A stretch of DNA of 64,000 nt from Robertkochia aurantiaca (GCF_020166495.1 NZ_JAINZS010000006.1:124001-188000), one strand, 5' to 3'; positions 35,965 through 44,030 are shown, counted from the stretch's first letter. Notes: generated from the sequence alone by a model not told the origin. Numbers and translations are program-made.

Positions 35965-36062
35965 ATTCCAAAATTATGGAAAAATTACGAATTGAGATAA
36001 TTATTTTGAAGCTCTGAGAATTTTGTAACTTCCAGATCATTAACCTTCACGCTAACTCAATT

Positions 36063-37484
36063 ATGAAAAGACGTTCTTTTATCAGGAAGGCATCTGCTGC
36101 GGCAGGTACATTTTATATCGTGCCTTCTTTTGTACTAGGCGGTAATAATCACACCGCTCCCAGTGATACCCTTTACATGGCCACCATAGGAGTCGGAGGT
36201 CGTGGCAATGGCGTTCTGCGGGAACTTTACAAGACCAACAAGGTGAAATTTGTGGCTTTCTGTGATGTTGACGATCGACGGGCAAAACAAACCTATGAAC
36301 AATTTGAAAAGGTACCAAGATATAAAGACTTCAGAAAGGTCTATGAAAATCACCTCTCAGAAATCGATGCCTTTTCGGTAGCCACTCCTGATCATACACA
36401 TGCTGCCATTGCCTTGCCTTTCATGCAAGCCGGAAAGCATGCCTATGTTGAAAAGCCGCTGACTCACAATATCAGTGAGGCCCGAATGATGACCAGGGTA
36501 GCCAGGGAAAGAGGTATTATAACCCAGATGGGGAACCAGGGGAGTTCTACCGATGGTATAAGAACTGCCAGGGAATGGATGGAAAGCGGCGTAATAGGAA
36601 AAGTTCACAAGGTCGATTGCTGGACGAACAGGCCTGTCTGGCCTCAGGGTATGGGGAAGGTCCCTCAGCCTGAAGCCGTACCGGAGGGTCTGAACTGGGA
36701 TCTCTGGCTGGGCCCTGCAGCATATCGTCCCTACAGTCCGGCATATCTGCCGTTCAAATGGCGTGGCTGGTGGGATTTCGGAACCGGCGCACTTGGCGAC
36801 ATGGGATGTCACATAATGGAAACCCCTTTTAATGCCCTCGACCTGAAATATCCTTATGAAGCTGAAGCCAGCTGTACCACCGTCTGGGAGGGAGATTTTG
36901 TGGAAGCAGATTTTGATCAGTCTCCACCTCCTTCTTCTGTGGTGCGCTTAAAGTTTAAAAGCGATAAACATGGCGATGTAGCCCTGAATTGGTATGATGG
37001 AGGATTGATGCCTTCGAGACCGGAACATATGGCCGATGATGAGACGATGGGAGATTCAGGAGGAGGAAGTATATTTTACGGTGACCGGGGTGTGATGGTA
37101 GTAGATACCTATTCAGAAAACCCGAGAATCCTTAAGTACTATGAAGACAAGATTGCCCCAAGGCCAAAGCCTTATCTGAAACGGGTAAAGAAAGATCATT
37201 ATCATAATTTCGTAAATGCATGTATGGGCAAGGAAGAGGCTTCATCTCCCTTCTCATATGCAGGGCCGCTTACTGAAGCTGTGCTTATGGGGAATCTGGC
37301 AGTACGTGCTTATCAGTATAAGGAACTGAAGGAAGGCAAGGGTCCCAATGACTGGGATCCATATCATTACCCGGGAAGGAAAGTGCTGAAATGGAATGGT
37401 GAGGCCATGAATATCACTAACTATGACAAAGCGAATCAGTGGGTGAACGGATCCTATCGCGACGGATGGAAAGTTACGCTATAA
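36063..37484 (+). CDS. Tat-exported Gfo/Idh/MocA-family oxidoreductase
   Basis: NAD(P)-dependent sugar oxidoreductase-like protein of 473 residues with a twin-arginine signal (MKRRSFIRKASAAAG). The Rossmann part shows GVGGRGNGVL (about 43-52) and the Gfo/Idh signature AYVEKPLTHNISEA (about 128-141), with EKP as the conserved Lys motif. Such exported members are abundant in Bacteroidota; several act on glycosides at C3 or as glycoside hydrolases using bound NAD. It stands alone, away from the glycoside locus at 48-57 kb. Copy 1 of the small-RNA array begins about 24 bp after its stop, and its hairpin may also end this transcript. Confidence 0.88.
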   Translation: MKRRSFIRKASAAAGTFYIVPSFVLGGNNHTAPSDTLYMATIGVGGRGNGVLRELYKTNKVKFVAFCDVDDRRAKQTYEQFEKVPRYKDFRKVYENHLSEIDAFSVATPDHTHAAIALPFMQAGKHAYVEKPLTHNISEARMMTRVARERGIITQMGNQGSSTDGIRTAREWMESGVIGKVHKVDCWTNRPVWPQGMGKVPQPEAVPEGLNWDLWLGPAAYRPYSPAYLPFKWRGWWDFGTGALGDMGCHIMETPFNALDLKYPYEAEASCTTVWEGDFVEADFDQSPPPSSVVRLKFKSDKHGDVALNWYDGGLMPSRPEHMADDETMGDSGGGSIFYGDRGVMVVDTYSENPRILKYYEDKIAPRPKPYLKRVKKDHYHNFVNACMGKEEASSPFSYAGPLTEAVLMGNLAVRAYQYKELKEGKGPNDWDPYHYPGRKVLKWNGEAMNITNYDKANQWVNGSYRDGWKVTL

Positions 37485-37507
37485 TGTCAGGAACTATTTC
37501 CCTAAAA

Positions 37508-37584
37508 ATAAAAAGCCGGTTTTACAACCGGCTTTTTTTGCCCCAAATCTTACCATGAACTTAACCTACTTATGTTATGGTGAT
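37508..37584 (-). ncRNA. Array small RNA, copy 1
   Basis: Minus strand. The -7 box TACATTTA (37586-37593) has a TTG box 22 bp upstream (37616-37618). The RNA would begin near 37584 with ATCACCATAAC. Hairpin 1 pairs ACCATAAC with GTTCATGGT (one bulged C). The linker is AAGATTTGGGGC. The terminator stem is AAAGCCGGTT / AACCGGCTTT, fully paired, with T runs on both strands. Confidence 0.78.
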
Positions 37585-37724
37585 GTAAATGTATATCACC
37601 CTGTATTCGGCGCCTCAAAAACCAGTTTAAAAGTCTGAAAATCAGATAAATGGATTTTATCAGGCTAGATGAACAAATATAGGAGGGGAGAGCAAAATTA
37701 TTCAGATCAAAAACGGATATAAAT

Positions 37725-37800
37725 AAAAAGGCCGGTTTAGTAACCGACCTTTTTTGCCCCAAATCTTACCATGAACTTAACCTACTTATGTTATGGTGAT
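37725..37800 (-). ncRNA. Array small RNA, copy 2
   Basis: The -7 box TACATTTA is at 37802-37809. Hairpin 1 and the linker are identical to copy 1. The terminator stem on the minus strand is GGTCGGTT / AACCGGCC, containing one U-G pair that would be a C-A mismatch on the plus strand. Confidence 0.78.
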
Positions 37801-37937
37801 ATAAATGTATAATCCTTGATAATAACGAAATAATTATCTTGATTAAATGTCTTAAAATCAGGTGAATGGATTTTTATGATTTAGGGTTGGAGAGGGTGTG
37901 TGGCGGAAGGCCGGTTGAAGTGCTCCTGGTATAAAAT

Positions 37938-38014
37938 AAAAAAGGCCGGTTTGTTAACCAGCCTTTTTTGCCCCAAATCTTACCATGAACTTAACCTACT
38001 TATGTTATGGTGAT
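37938..38014 (-). ncRNA. Array small RNA, copy 3
   Basis: Conserved hairpin 1 and linker. The terminator stem GGCTGGTT / AACCGGCC has its single U-G pair at a different position from copy 2. The -7 region reads TACTTTCA (38016-38023), the weakest match among the seven. Confidence 0.74.
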
Positions 38015-38160
38015 ATGAAAGTAGGCATAAGGGATTGTCCGGGAATAATTTTATGGTTTAAACGCGCTTATATCAGCTGAATGGTTGAAAGGGCTGTCAG
38101 GGGGAAAAGTTTGTTATGGATTTATTTATCCAATTATAAATTTTCAATTGGTGCCAAATA

Positions 38161-38236
38161 AAAAAGGCCGGTTTAGTAACCGACCTTTTTTGCCCCAAAT
38201 CTTACCATGAACTTAACCTACTTATGTTATGGTGAT
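38161..38236 (-). ncRNA. Array small RNA, copy 4
   Basis: Same RNA sequence as copy 2, including the U-G pair in the terminator stem. The -7 box TACATTTA (38238-38245) is preceded by a TTG box after 21 bp (38267-38269). The upstream flank is homologous to that of copy 2, pointing to a recent duplication. Confidence 0.78.
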
Positions 38237-38441
38237 ATAAATGTATAGTCCTTGATATTAACGAAACAATTATATTGATTAGATGCCTTAAAATCAGGTG
38301 AATGGGTTTTGCTTCCAAACTCCTCTTAGGATATCAGGGAGTTCTTTTTCAGGGAGTAATTTTTAATGAGCAGGGCGGGTTTCCCATTTTAGGCAGAGAA
38401 TTTTTGACGCCGTTTTGCAAAATCGGGAAAATGTATAAAAT

Positions 38442-38516
38442 AAATAAGGCGGGAAGAACCCGCCTTATTTTGCCCCAAATCTTACCATGAACTTAACCTA
38501 CTTATGTTATGGTGAT
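38442..38516 (-). ncRNA. Array small RNA, copy 5
   Basis: Conserved hairpin 1 and linker. The terminator stem is different but perfectly paired: AAATAAGGCGGG / CCCGCCTTATTT (read on the minus strand as its complement). The -7 box is TATATTTA at 38518-38525. Confidence 0.77.
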
Positions 38517-38672
38517 GTAAATATAATATGACGTATTATTCCACGGATAATTTATTGGTTAAAATGCTATTATTGTAGATTAAAAGCATTGAAAATCAGC
38601 TAGTTAAGCAAATTTTAAGAAATTTGGAAGGTCAAAGGAAGTGACAGCTTTTCCTGCTGTTTTTATCGTATC

Positions 38673-38748
38673 AAAAAAGGCGGAAATTACTCCACCTTTT
38701 TCGCCCTAAATTTTACCATAAACTTAAACCTACTTGTGCTATGGTGCC
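38673..38748 (-). ncRNA. Array small RNA, copy 6 (diverged)
   Basis: The most diverged copy. Hairpin 1 is ACCATAGC against GTTTATGGT, and the linker is AAAATTTAGGGC. The terminator stem GGTGGA / TCCGCC has one U-G pair on the minus strand. The -7 box is TATTTTTA at 38750-38757. It may be decaying, but pairing is kept. Confidence 0.65.
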
Positions 38749-38866
38749 TTAAAAATACCACAAAGTTTTAAAACGGACGAGTGATAGGGGTGAAAGTTGA
38801 AATAAAAGGGTTAAAAGAAGAATGCTTATCAGAAATACAGATCGGGTTTGGCAGAGGGTATAAAAT

Positions 38867-38940
38867 AAAAAAGGTGGAAAAAATCCACCTTTTTTGCCCC
38901 AAATCTTACCATGAACTTAACCTACTTATGCTATGGTGAT
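38867..38940 (-). ncRNA. Array small RNA, copy 7
   Basis: Best promoter of the set: TTTG (38968-38971), an 18-bp spacer and TATCTTTA (38942-38949). Hairpin 1 is ACCATAGC / GTTCATGGT, where the changed base makes a G-U pair. The terminator stem AAAAGGTGGA / TCCACCTTTT is perfectly paired. It lies 84 bp downstream of the purF-like stop codon. Confidence 0.78.
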
Positions 38941-39024
38941 CTAAAGATACTACGAAGCATTTCGTTACAAATTATAATTCAGACGAAATGCAAAAATCAC
39001 CGATAAAGTGCAAATCGCATTTTC

Positions 39025-40923
39025 CTAGTAAGCGCGTTCCTTGATCCCTTCGTAGAAGTTAATAAAGGCTCTGTTCACTACGCGGTTTCCACCCGGGGTA
39101 GGGTAGTCTCCGGTGAAATACCAGTCACCAAGATTATGCGGACAAGCCTTGTGAAGGTTGTCTACACTCTGGTAAATGATCTTGACTTCTGCCTTGATAT
39201 CTTTTGGTGCCAGGAGTTCTGAGATCTTTTCAGAGATCTCTTCATCACTGAACGGAGCATAAACTTCTTTGACGGCATTGATAACATCTGTATCGTTGTA
39301 ATCTACCTGGCCTTTACATTTATCATATACCTGGTCGACTATAAAGTAGGTGCCTCTTTCCTCGTGTAGTTTTAACGCAGCTTTAAAGGCTACCAGATCT
39401 TCGAGTCGTGCCATGTCAATTCCGTAACAGTCGGGGTATCGAATCTGAGGGGCAGAAGACACCACGATAATCGTTTTTGGGTGAAGGCGGTCGAGAATAC
39501 GTAGTATCGATTTTTTAAGGGTGGTTCCCCTTACAATACTGTCGTCGATGATCACCAGGTTGTCAGTGGGTTTCACAGAACCGTAGGTGATGTCGTATAC
39601 GTGGCGAACCAGGTCATCCCGGCTGCTGTCTTCAGTGATAAAGGTTCGCAGCTTGGCATCTTTGATAGCCACTTTTTCGATTCTCGGTCGCAGGTTGAGA
39701 ATTTCGTTCAGTCGTTCCCTGCTGATATTTCCTCCTTCATTAAGGATCAGTTCTTCCTTCTGTTTGTTCATATGGTTCTCAGCTTCCTTAACCATTCCGT
39801 AGAAGGAAGTTTCAGCAGTATTGGGTATGTATGAAAAAACAGTGTTCTGAAGATCTCCGTCAATAGCTTTAAGAATCTTCGGCATTAACAGGCTGCCCAG
39901 ATCTTTACGTTCTTTATAGATCTCGGCATCACTTCCTCTTGAAAAATAGATTCTTTCAAAGGAACAGGCTTTTCTTTCAAGAGGTTCAAGAATTCGTTTG
40001 GTATCGGTTTCACCGTTCTTTTTGATGATCAGTGCCTTTCCGGGATCGAGTTCTTTCACCTGATCAAAGTCGACATTGAACACGGTCTGTATAACCGGTC
40101 TTTCTGAAGCGACCACCACTACTTCATCATCCTGGTAGAAGTAGGTAGGTCTGATTCCCGCAGGATCTCTTAATACAAAGGCATCTCCGTGACCGATCAG
40201 GCCTGCCATGGCATAACCGCCATCCCAGTTTTTAGCTGCCTTTCTCAGGATTTTTGCAACATTCAGTCTTTCTGCGATCAGGGGAGAGGCTTCCATTTTG
40301 TTATACCCTTCCTTTTTGATCTTTTTATAAAGCTTTGCTACGGCATCATCGAGAAAATGTCCGATCTTTTCCATTACTGTAATGGTATCGGCTTTTTCTT
40401 TTGGATGCTGCCCCAGCAAGACCAGGTTGTCGAAAAGTTCGTTCACATTGGTCATGTTGAAATTCCCGGCCACGATCAGGTTACGGTGCATCCAGTTGTT
40501 CTGTCGCAGAAAAGGGTGTACGCTTTCGATGCTGTTCTTTCCGAAGGTGCCGTAACGAACATGTCCTAACATCACTTCGCCCACGTAGGGTACCTGCTGC
40601 TTCATGGCATCGATGTCATCCTGTAATCCGGGATTGTCAGCGATCTCCTGATTGATGCGGGTATTGATCTTGTTGAATATGTCCTGAATGGGTTGCGACT
40701 GGTTCGACCGCACACGGCTCATATAACGTTCTCCGGCTTTCATGTCCAGCTTGATGCTGGCAAAACCGGCGCCGTCCTGTCCGCGGTTGTGCTGCTTTTC
40801 CATCATCAGGTACATCTTGTTGATGCCGTAGAAAGCAGTTCCGTATTTTTCCTGGTAATACTCCAGGGGTTTTAGCAATCTAACCAGGGCAATGCCACAT
40901 TCGTGTTTTATAGCGTCACTCAT
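39025..40923 (-). CDS. PurF-like amidophosphoribosyltransferase, long form
   Basis: Class II glutamine amidotransferase fused to a phosphoribosyltransferase domain, 632 residues. C9 (KHECGIAL) is the expected N-terminal nucleophile after removal of a short propeptide. RGQDGAGFAS marks the glutaminase domain, and VIIDDSIVRGTT (about 470) is the PRPP-binding loop. Classical PurF is about 470-510 residues, so this one carries about 130 extra residues, mainly in the glutaminase half and the C-terminus. Flavobacteria often keep this form beside a PfkB kinase, as here, in addition to a normal PurF. Its exact substrate is uncertain. Confidence 0.85.
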   Translation of the reverse strand: MSDAIKHECGIALVRLLKPLEYYQEKYGTAFYGINKMYLMMEKQHNRGQDGAGFASIKLDMKAGERYMSRVRSNQSQPIQDIFNKINTRINQEIADNPGLQDDIDAMKQQVPYVGEVMLGHVRYGTFGKNSIESVHPFLRQNNWMHRNLIVAGNFNMTNVNELFDNLVLLGQHPKEKADTITVMEKIGHFLDDAVAKLYKKIKKEGYNKMEASPLIAERLNVAKILRKAAKNWDGGYAMAGLIGHGDAFVLRDPAGIRPTYFYQDDEVVVVASERPVIQTVFNVDFDQVKELDPGKALIIKKNGETDTKRILEPLERKACSFERIYFSRGSDAEIYKERKDLGSLLMPKILKAIDGDLQNTVFSYIPNTAETSFYGMVKEAENHMNKQKEELILNEGGNISRERLNEILNLRPRIEKVAIKDAKLRTFITEDSSRDDLVRHVYDITYGSVKPTDNLVIIDDSIVRGTTLKKSILRILDRLHPKTIIVVSSAPQIRYPDCYGIDMARLEDLVAFKAALKLHEERGTYFIVDQVYDKCKGQVDYNDTDVINAVKEVYAPFSDEEISEKISELLAPKDIKAEVKIIYQSVDNLHKACPHNLGDWYFTGDYPTPGGNRVVNRAFINFYEGIKERAY

Positions 40924-40960
40924 TGTACTGTTTCTATGAAATATGTAGGCTTAACAAATC

Positions 40961-41887
40961 TTAAGCCAGAGTTATATCAAATTGTGTTAAGGCTTTAAAT
41001 TGCCTTAGTCTCTCATTTACCTGATCCCTTTCAAGAAATTCGATTCTTTTCGTTCCAAATTTTTCAACACAGAAAGAAGCCAGGTTAGAACCGTGAATTA
41101 CCGCATTTTTCATATTCTCAAAGGAATAATTTCCGGTGGCAGCCAGGTGACCGGCAAATCCGCCGGCAAAGGTATCACCGGCACCGGTAGGGTCAAATAT
41201 TTCCTTCAGCGGAAGCGCAGGAGCAAAAAAGATCTCCCCTTTATGAAATAAGAGCGCCCCGTGTTCTCCTTTTTTGATCACAACATAGGCCGGTCCCATC
41301 TGATGGATTTTCTCAGCTGCCCGAACGAGTGAATATTCACCTGAAAGTTGTCGGGCTTCTTCATCGTTGATGGTGATAACATCAACTCGTGCGATTACTT
41401 CGTCAAGCTGTTCGGGGGTGTTATCCATCCAGAAATTCATGGTGTCGAGTATGGCCAGGCGGGGTTTTTTGCTCATCTGGTCAAGTACCTGGAGCTGTAC
41501 GTCGGGATGAAGATTGCCCAGCATAACTACTTCAGCATCTTTATAGGCATCGGGAACCTTGGGCTGGAAATCGGCCAGTACATTTAACTGAGTCTCCAGG
41601 GTATCCCTTGAATTCAGATCGTTGTGATACCGTCCGCTCCAGAAAAAGGTTTTTCCGTCTTTGACCACTTCAATAGCAGCAGTCTCGATATCGTGATCTT
41701 TTAACAGCTTGATGTATGAGTCGGGAAAATCATTTCCCACTACCGATACGATTGCAGCGTCAACGTCGAATTGTGAAGCGGCCAGACCTATAAAGGTACC
41801 TGCCCCTCCAAGTATTTTATCTGTTTTACCAAATGGAGTTTCAATAGCATCGAAAGCTACTGTTCCCACTATTAGTAATTTACCCAT
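40961..41887 (-). CDS. PfkB-family sugar/nucleoside kinase
   Basis: Ribokinase-like ATP-dependent kinase of 308 residues. The C-terminal signature DPTGAGDTFAGGFAG (about 236-250) contains the catalytic Asp, and the N-terminal GGAGTFIGLAASQF is the substrate-side motif. Members phosphorylate ribose, fructose, adenosine and related compounds. Position just upstream of the purF-like gene (37-bp gap, same strand) suggests a role linked to nucleosides or ribose phosphates, but this is inference. Confidence 0.9.
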   Translation of the reverse strand: MGKLLIVGTVAFDAIETPFGKTDKILGGAGTFIGLAASQFDVDAAIVSVVGNDFPDSYIKLLKDHDIETAAIEVVKDGKTFFWSGRYHNDLNSRDTLETQLNVLADFQPKVPDAYKDAEVVMLGNLHPDVQLQVLDQMSKKPRLAILDTMNFWMDNTPEQLDEVIARVDVITINDEEARQLSGEYSLVRAAEKIHQMGPAYVVIKKGEHGALLFHKGEIFFAPALPLKEIFDPTGAGDTFAGGFAGHLAATGNYSFENMKNAVIHGSNLASFCVEKFGTKRIEFLERDQVNERLRQFKALTQFDITLA

Positions 41888-41900
41888 AAATATTTTTTTG

Positions 41901-41908
41901 CAAATATA
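41901..41908 (-). promoter_or_regulatory. Promoter -7 box for pfkB/purF-like pair
   Basis: Reads TATATTTG on the minus strand, 13 bp before the PfkB start codon and just past the end of the START-domain gene. A very short leader is implied. Confidence 0.55.
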
Positions 41909-41911
41909 AGG

Positions 41912-42511
41912 TTAGTTTTCCAGTATTAGTTTCAGATTCCTAAAAGAATCAAGGGGCATTTCGGTCAGACAGGCATTGAGTAACCAGGCGGGTATCGGAC
42001 CGTTCGGATCCCCGTATAATTGTTGGGTGATCTCTACCTTTCCAGGGTCCAGCTCCCTGATGCTCCAGTGACCCTTGAAATTTGAAATGCGAATTACTTC
42101 ATCAGAGCTGGGAATTTCAGACTCCTTGGCCGGATCGATGGTGATGTAGAATTCCTTATCATCGTTCTTACTGATAGTGATATGGCAAACATGCTCCCGA
42201 TCCCTGATTGGCCAGGGCAGGTCATTGCGAATATAGAGAATCAATTCGTTGTCCGAGATCTTGCGAACCAGTTTGCTGCTCTTGGTGGCAGCATTCCATT
42301 GCCAAAGATTGTCGGCATCGGTGATCACCTGCAGGGCATGTGCGGCAGAGGTATTGGCTACCATTACCGCCTTGTATTCATTGATGTCGGTTGTGTCCAG
42401 TTTTCGGGTGAATACCCGAATATCTTTTTCATGCTTTCTGAGATCCCATGATTGGGCCCTGCAGTCGATGAAAACGGTTAGCAAACAGATAATGAATAAG
42501 GTTGTTCTCAT
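41912..42511 (-). CDS. Exported START/SRPBCC-domain protein
   Basis: Protein of 199 residues with a signal peptide (about 1-19) and a START-like lipid-binding domain. Marks include the opening WDLRKHEKDIRVFTRKLD, WPIRDREHVCHITI in the middle and an IPAWLLNACLTEMPLDSF ending. START proteins bind hydrophobic ligands in a deep pocket; the ligand is unknown. It has its own promoter box. Confidence 0.82.
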   Translation of the reverse strand: MRTTLFIICLLTVFIDCRAQSWDLRKHEKDIRVFTRKLDTTDINEYKAVMVANTSAAHALQVITDADNLWQWNAATKSSKLVRKISDNELILYIRNDLPWPIRDREHVCHITISKNDDKEFYITIDPAKESEIPSSDEVIRISNFKGHWSIRELDPGKVEITQQLYGDPNGPIPAWLLNACLTEMPLDSFRNLKLILEN

Positions 42512-42537
42512 TGCAGATTTGGGGTCAACAATTTGTG

Positions 42538-42545
42538 CAAATATA
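42538..42545 (-). promoter_or_regulatory. Promoter -7 box for START-domain gene
   Basis: Reads TATATTTG on the minus strand, 26 bp upstream of the ATG at 42511. Confidence 0.55.
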
Positions 42546-42566
42546 TGAAAACCGCTGAAATTCAGG

Positions 42567-43046
42567 CTATTCGAACAGAGATTGTGATTCGTATCCTTCG
42601 TCTCTCCTTAAAGGGGTCTTTTTTGAGGCTTCCACCGCAAGCTGGTCACAACGCTCGTTTTGAGGGTGGTTATTATGGCCTTTGATCCATTCAAAATCCA
42701 CCTGGTGACGACGAAATTCCTTCAGAAGATCTTTCCAGAGATCCGGGTTCTTTCGGTCTTTGAATCCTTTTCGTTCCCAGTTGAATACCCAGCCCTTCTT
42801 AACGGCATCAACCACATACTTTGAATCTGAGACCACTTTGACTCTGAGATTGTTTTTTTTGAGCTTTTTCAGAGCTTCGATCACTGCCAGCAGTTCCATG
42901 CGGTTGTTCGTGGTCTTTTGAAATCCTTCAGCGAATTCCTTGCGATACCCGCGGCCCACCCATTCCATAACAATACCGTAACCTCCCGGGCCGGGGTTTC
43001 CCCTTGAACTTCCGTCTGTGTAAATATAAACGTCGTGTTTAGTCAT
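42567..43046 (-). CDS. rnhA: Ribonuclease HI
   Basis: RNase H of 159 residues, which cuts RNA in RNA-DNA hybrids. The acidic active site is visible as D10 (YTDGSSRGNPGPGG), E in NNRMELLAVIEAL, D in VVSDSKYVVDA and the last Asp in ERCDQLAVEA. The single-domain form has a normal length. Its start overlaps the end of purN by 8 bp, so the two are co-transcribed. Confidence 0.95.
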   Translation of the reverse strand: MTKHDVYIYTDGSSRGNPGPGGYGIVMEWVGRGYRKEFAEGFQKTTNNRMELLAVIEALKKLKKNNLRVKVVSDSKYVVDAVKKGWVFNWERKGFKDRKNPDLWKDLLKEFRRHQVDFEWIKGHNNHPQNERCDQLAVEASKKTPLRRDEGYESQSLFE

Positions 43047-43605
43047 CAGATAGCAGGGATTCGATCACCTTGGGAAAATTCTCGTATTCCAGCTGGTGTA
43101 TTTTTTCAGCCAGCGTCTCAGGGGTATCTTCAGTGTTGACGGCTACCGATTTCTGAAAGATAATTGCACCTTCGTCATAATGGGCATTGACATAATGAAT
43201 GGTGATGCCTGATTCTTTCTCTCCTTTTTCTATGACCGCTTTATGTACATGAGCTCCATACATGCCCTTTCCTCCAAACTTGGGGAGTAAGGCCGGGTGA
43301 ATATTGATAATGCGGTCAGGAAAGGCAGAGATAACAGGTTCAGGTATTTTCCAGAGGAAACCGGCCAGAACGATCAGGTCAGGAGAAATCTCTTTCAGCA
43401 ATTGCAGCACAATACCGTTATCGAGAGCAGTTCTGTTGAATGACAGGGCACTCACCTTAAGATTATTGGCGCGATCAAGCACCCCTGCTTCTTTCTTGTT
43501 ACTCAGTACTAGGGAGACCCTGATAGTTGAATGGTCTTCAAAATACCTGATGATGTTTTCGGCATTGGTGCCGGAGCCTGAGGCCAGAATAACGATATTT
43601 TTCAT
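43039..43605 (-). CDS. purN: Phosphoribosylglycinamide formyltransferase
   Basis: GAR transformylase of 188 residues, which transfers the formyl group of 10-formyl-THF to GAR in purine synthesis. Marks are ILASGSGTNAENI at the start, and NIHPALLPKFGGKGMYG with the catalytic Asn/His followed by GITIHYVNAHYDEG. I chose the ATG at 43605 (MKNIVILASGSG); the longer frame from 43647 adds 14 residues not seen in the family. Confidence 0.95.
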   Translation of the reverse strand: MKNIVILASGSGTNAENIIRYFEDHSTIRVSLVLSNKKEAGVLDRANNLKVSALSFNRTALDNGIVLQLLKEISPDLIVLAGFLWKIPEPVISAFPDRIINIHPALLPKFGGKGMYGAHVHKAVIEKGEKESGITIHYVNAHYDEGAIIFQKSVAVNTEDTPETLAEKIHQLEYENFPKVIESLLSDD

Positions 43606-43759
43606 GATCTGCTGTACTGCTTTTGCTTCATTGCTATATAAGGACAAAAAAACGAGAAAAAATCAGAAAGGGAAAGGAATTGACAAATTGTTGCTTTAAA
43701 AATCATTACCTTTAAAATGACATTTTGTGGTTAAAACCTTTTTTTAATGCAAAAGTTTT

Positions 43760-43767
43760 TATTTTTG
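43760..43767 (+). promoter_or_regulatory. Promoter -7 box for acpP
   Basis: TATTTTTG matches TAnnTTTG, 29 bp upstream of the acpP ATG, in a T-rich intergenic region divergent from purN. Confidence 0.62.
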
Positions 43768-43796
43768 CCAACAATTAAATTTTAAAACAAAAAATT

Positions 43797-44030
43797 ATGT
43801 CAGACATTGCATCAAGAGTAAAGGCGATTATCGTGGACAAATTAGGTGTCGATGAGAATGAGGTTGTGCCAGAGGCTAGCTTCACTAACGATCTGGGCGC
43901 AGACTCACTAGACACGGTTGAGCTTATCATGGAGTTCGAAAAAGAGTTCGACATTCAGATTCCGGATGATCAGGCTGAAAACATTGCTACAGTTGGTCAG
44001 GCTATCAGCTATATCGAAGAAGCTAAGTAA
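43797..44030 (+). CDS. acpP: Acyl carrier protein
   Basis: Small acidic four-helix protein of 77 residues that carries growing acyl chains. The phosphopantetheine site is S37 in [10 protein letters not shown]. The full-length match to bacterial ACP and the fabF gene just downstream identify it as the fatty-acid-synthesis ACP. Confidence 0.98.
   Translation: MSDIASRVKAIIVDKLGVDENEVVPEASFTNDLGADSLDTVELIMEFEKEFDIQIPDDQAENIATVGQAISYIEEAK

Larger units (their letters stand above)
37485..39024. repeat. 1.5-kb array of seven tandem small-RNA-like units
   Basis: No protein gene. Seven copies of a conserved 75-nt unit plus promoter box, spaced 192-280 bp apart (-7 boxes at 37586, 37802, 38016, 38238, 38518, 38750 and 38942). 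All point leftward. Spacers between units are 110-200 bp, AT-rich and mostly unrelated, except that the regions upstream of copies 2 and 4 (37801-37880 and 38237-38315) are clearly homologous. The array lies between the 3' end of the Gfo/Idh gene and the 3' end of the purF-like gene. Confidence 0.9.

Noticed and set aside
38302-38490. 62-codon plus-strand ORF inside the array
   Set aside because: It covers spacer 4 and runs into the copy 5 terminator; no similar ORF exists in other spacers.
37485-39024. CRISPR array
   Set aside because: Repeats are over 50 bp, spacers 110-200 bp and of uneven length, each unit carries its own promoter box and terminator, and no cas genes are present.
37485-39024. 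Integron cassette array (attC-like sites)
   Set aside because: Each unit has at most one core-like motif (ACTTAAC), no paired GTTRRRY partner, no cassette ORFs between repeats and no integrase.
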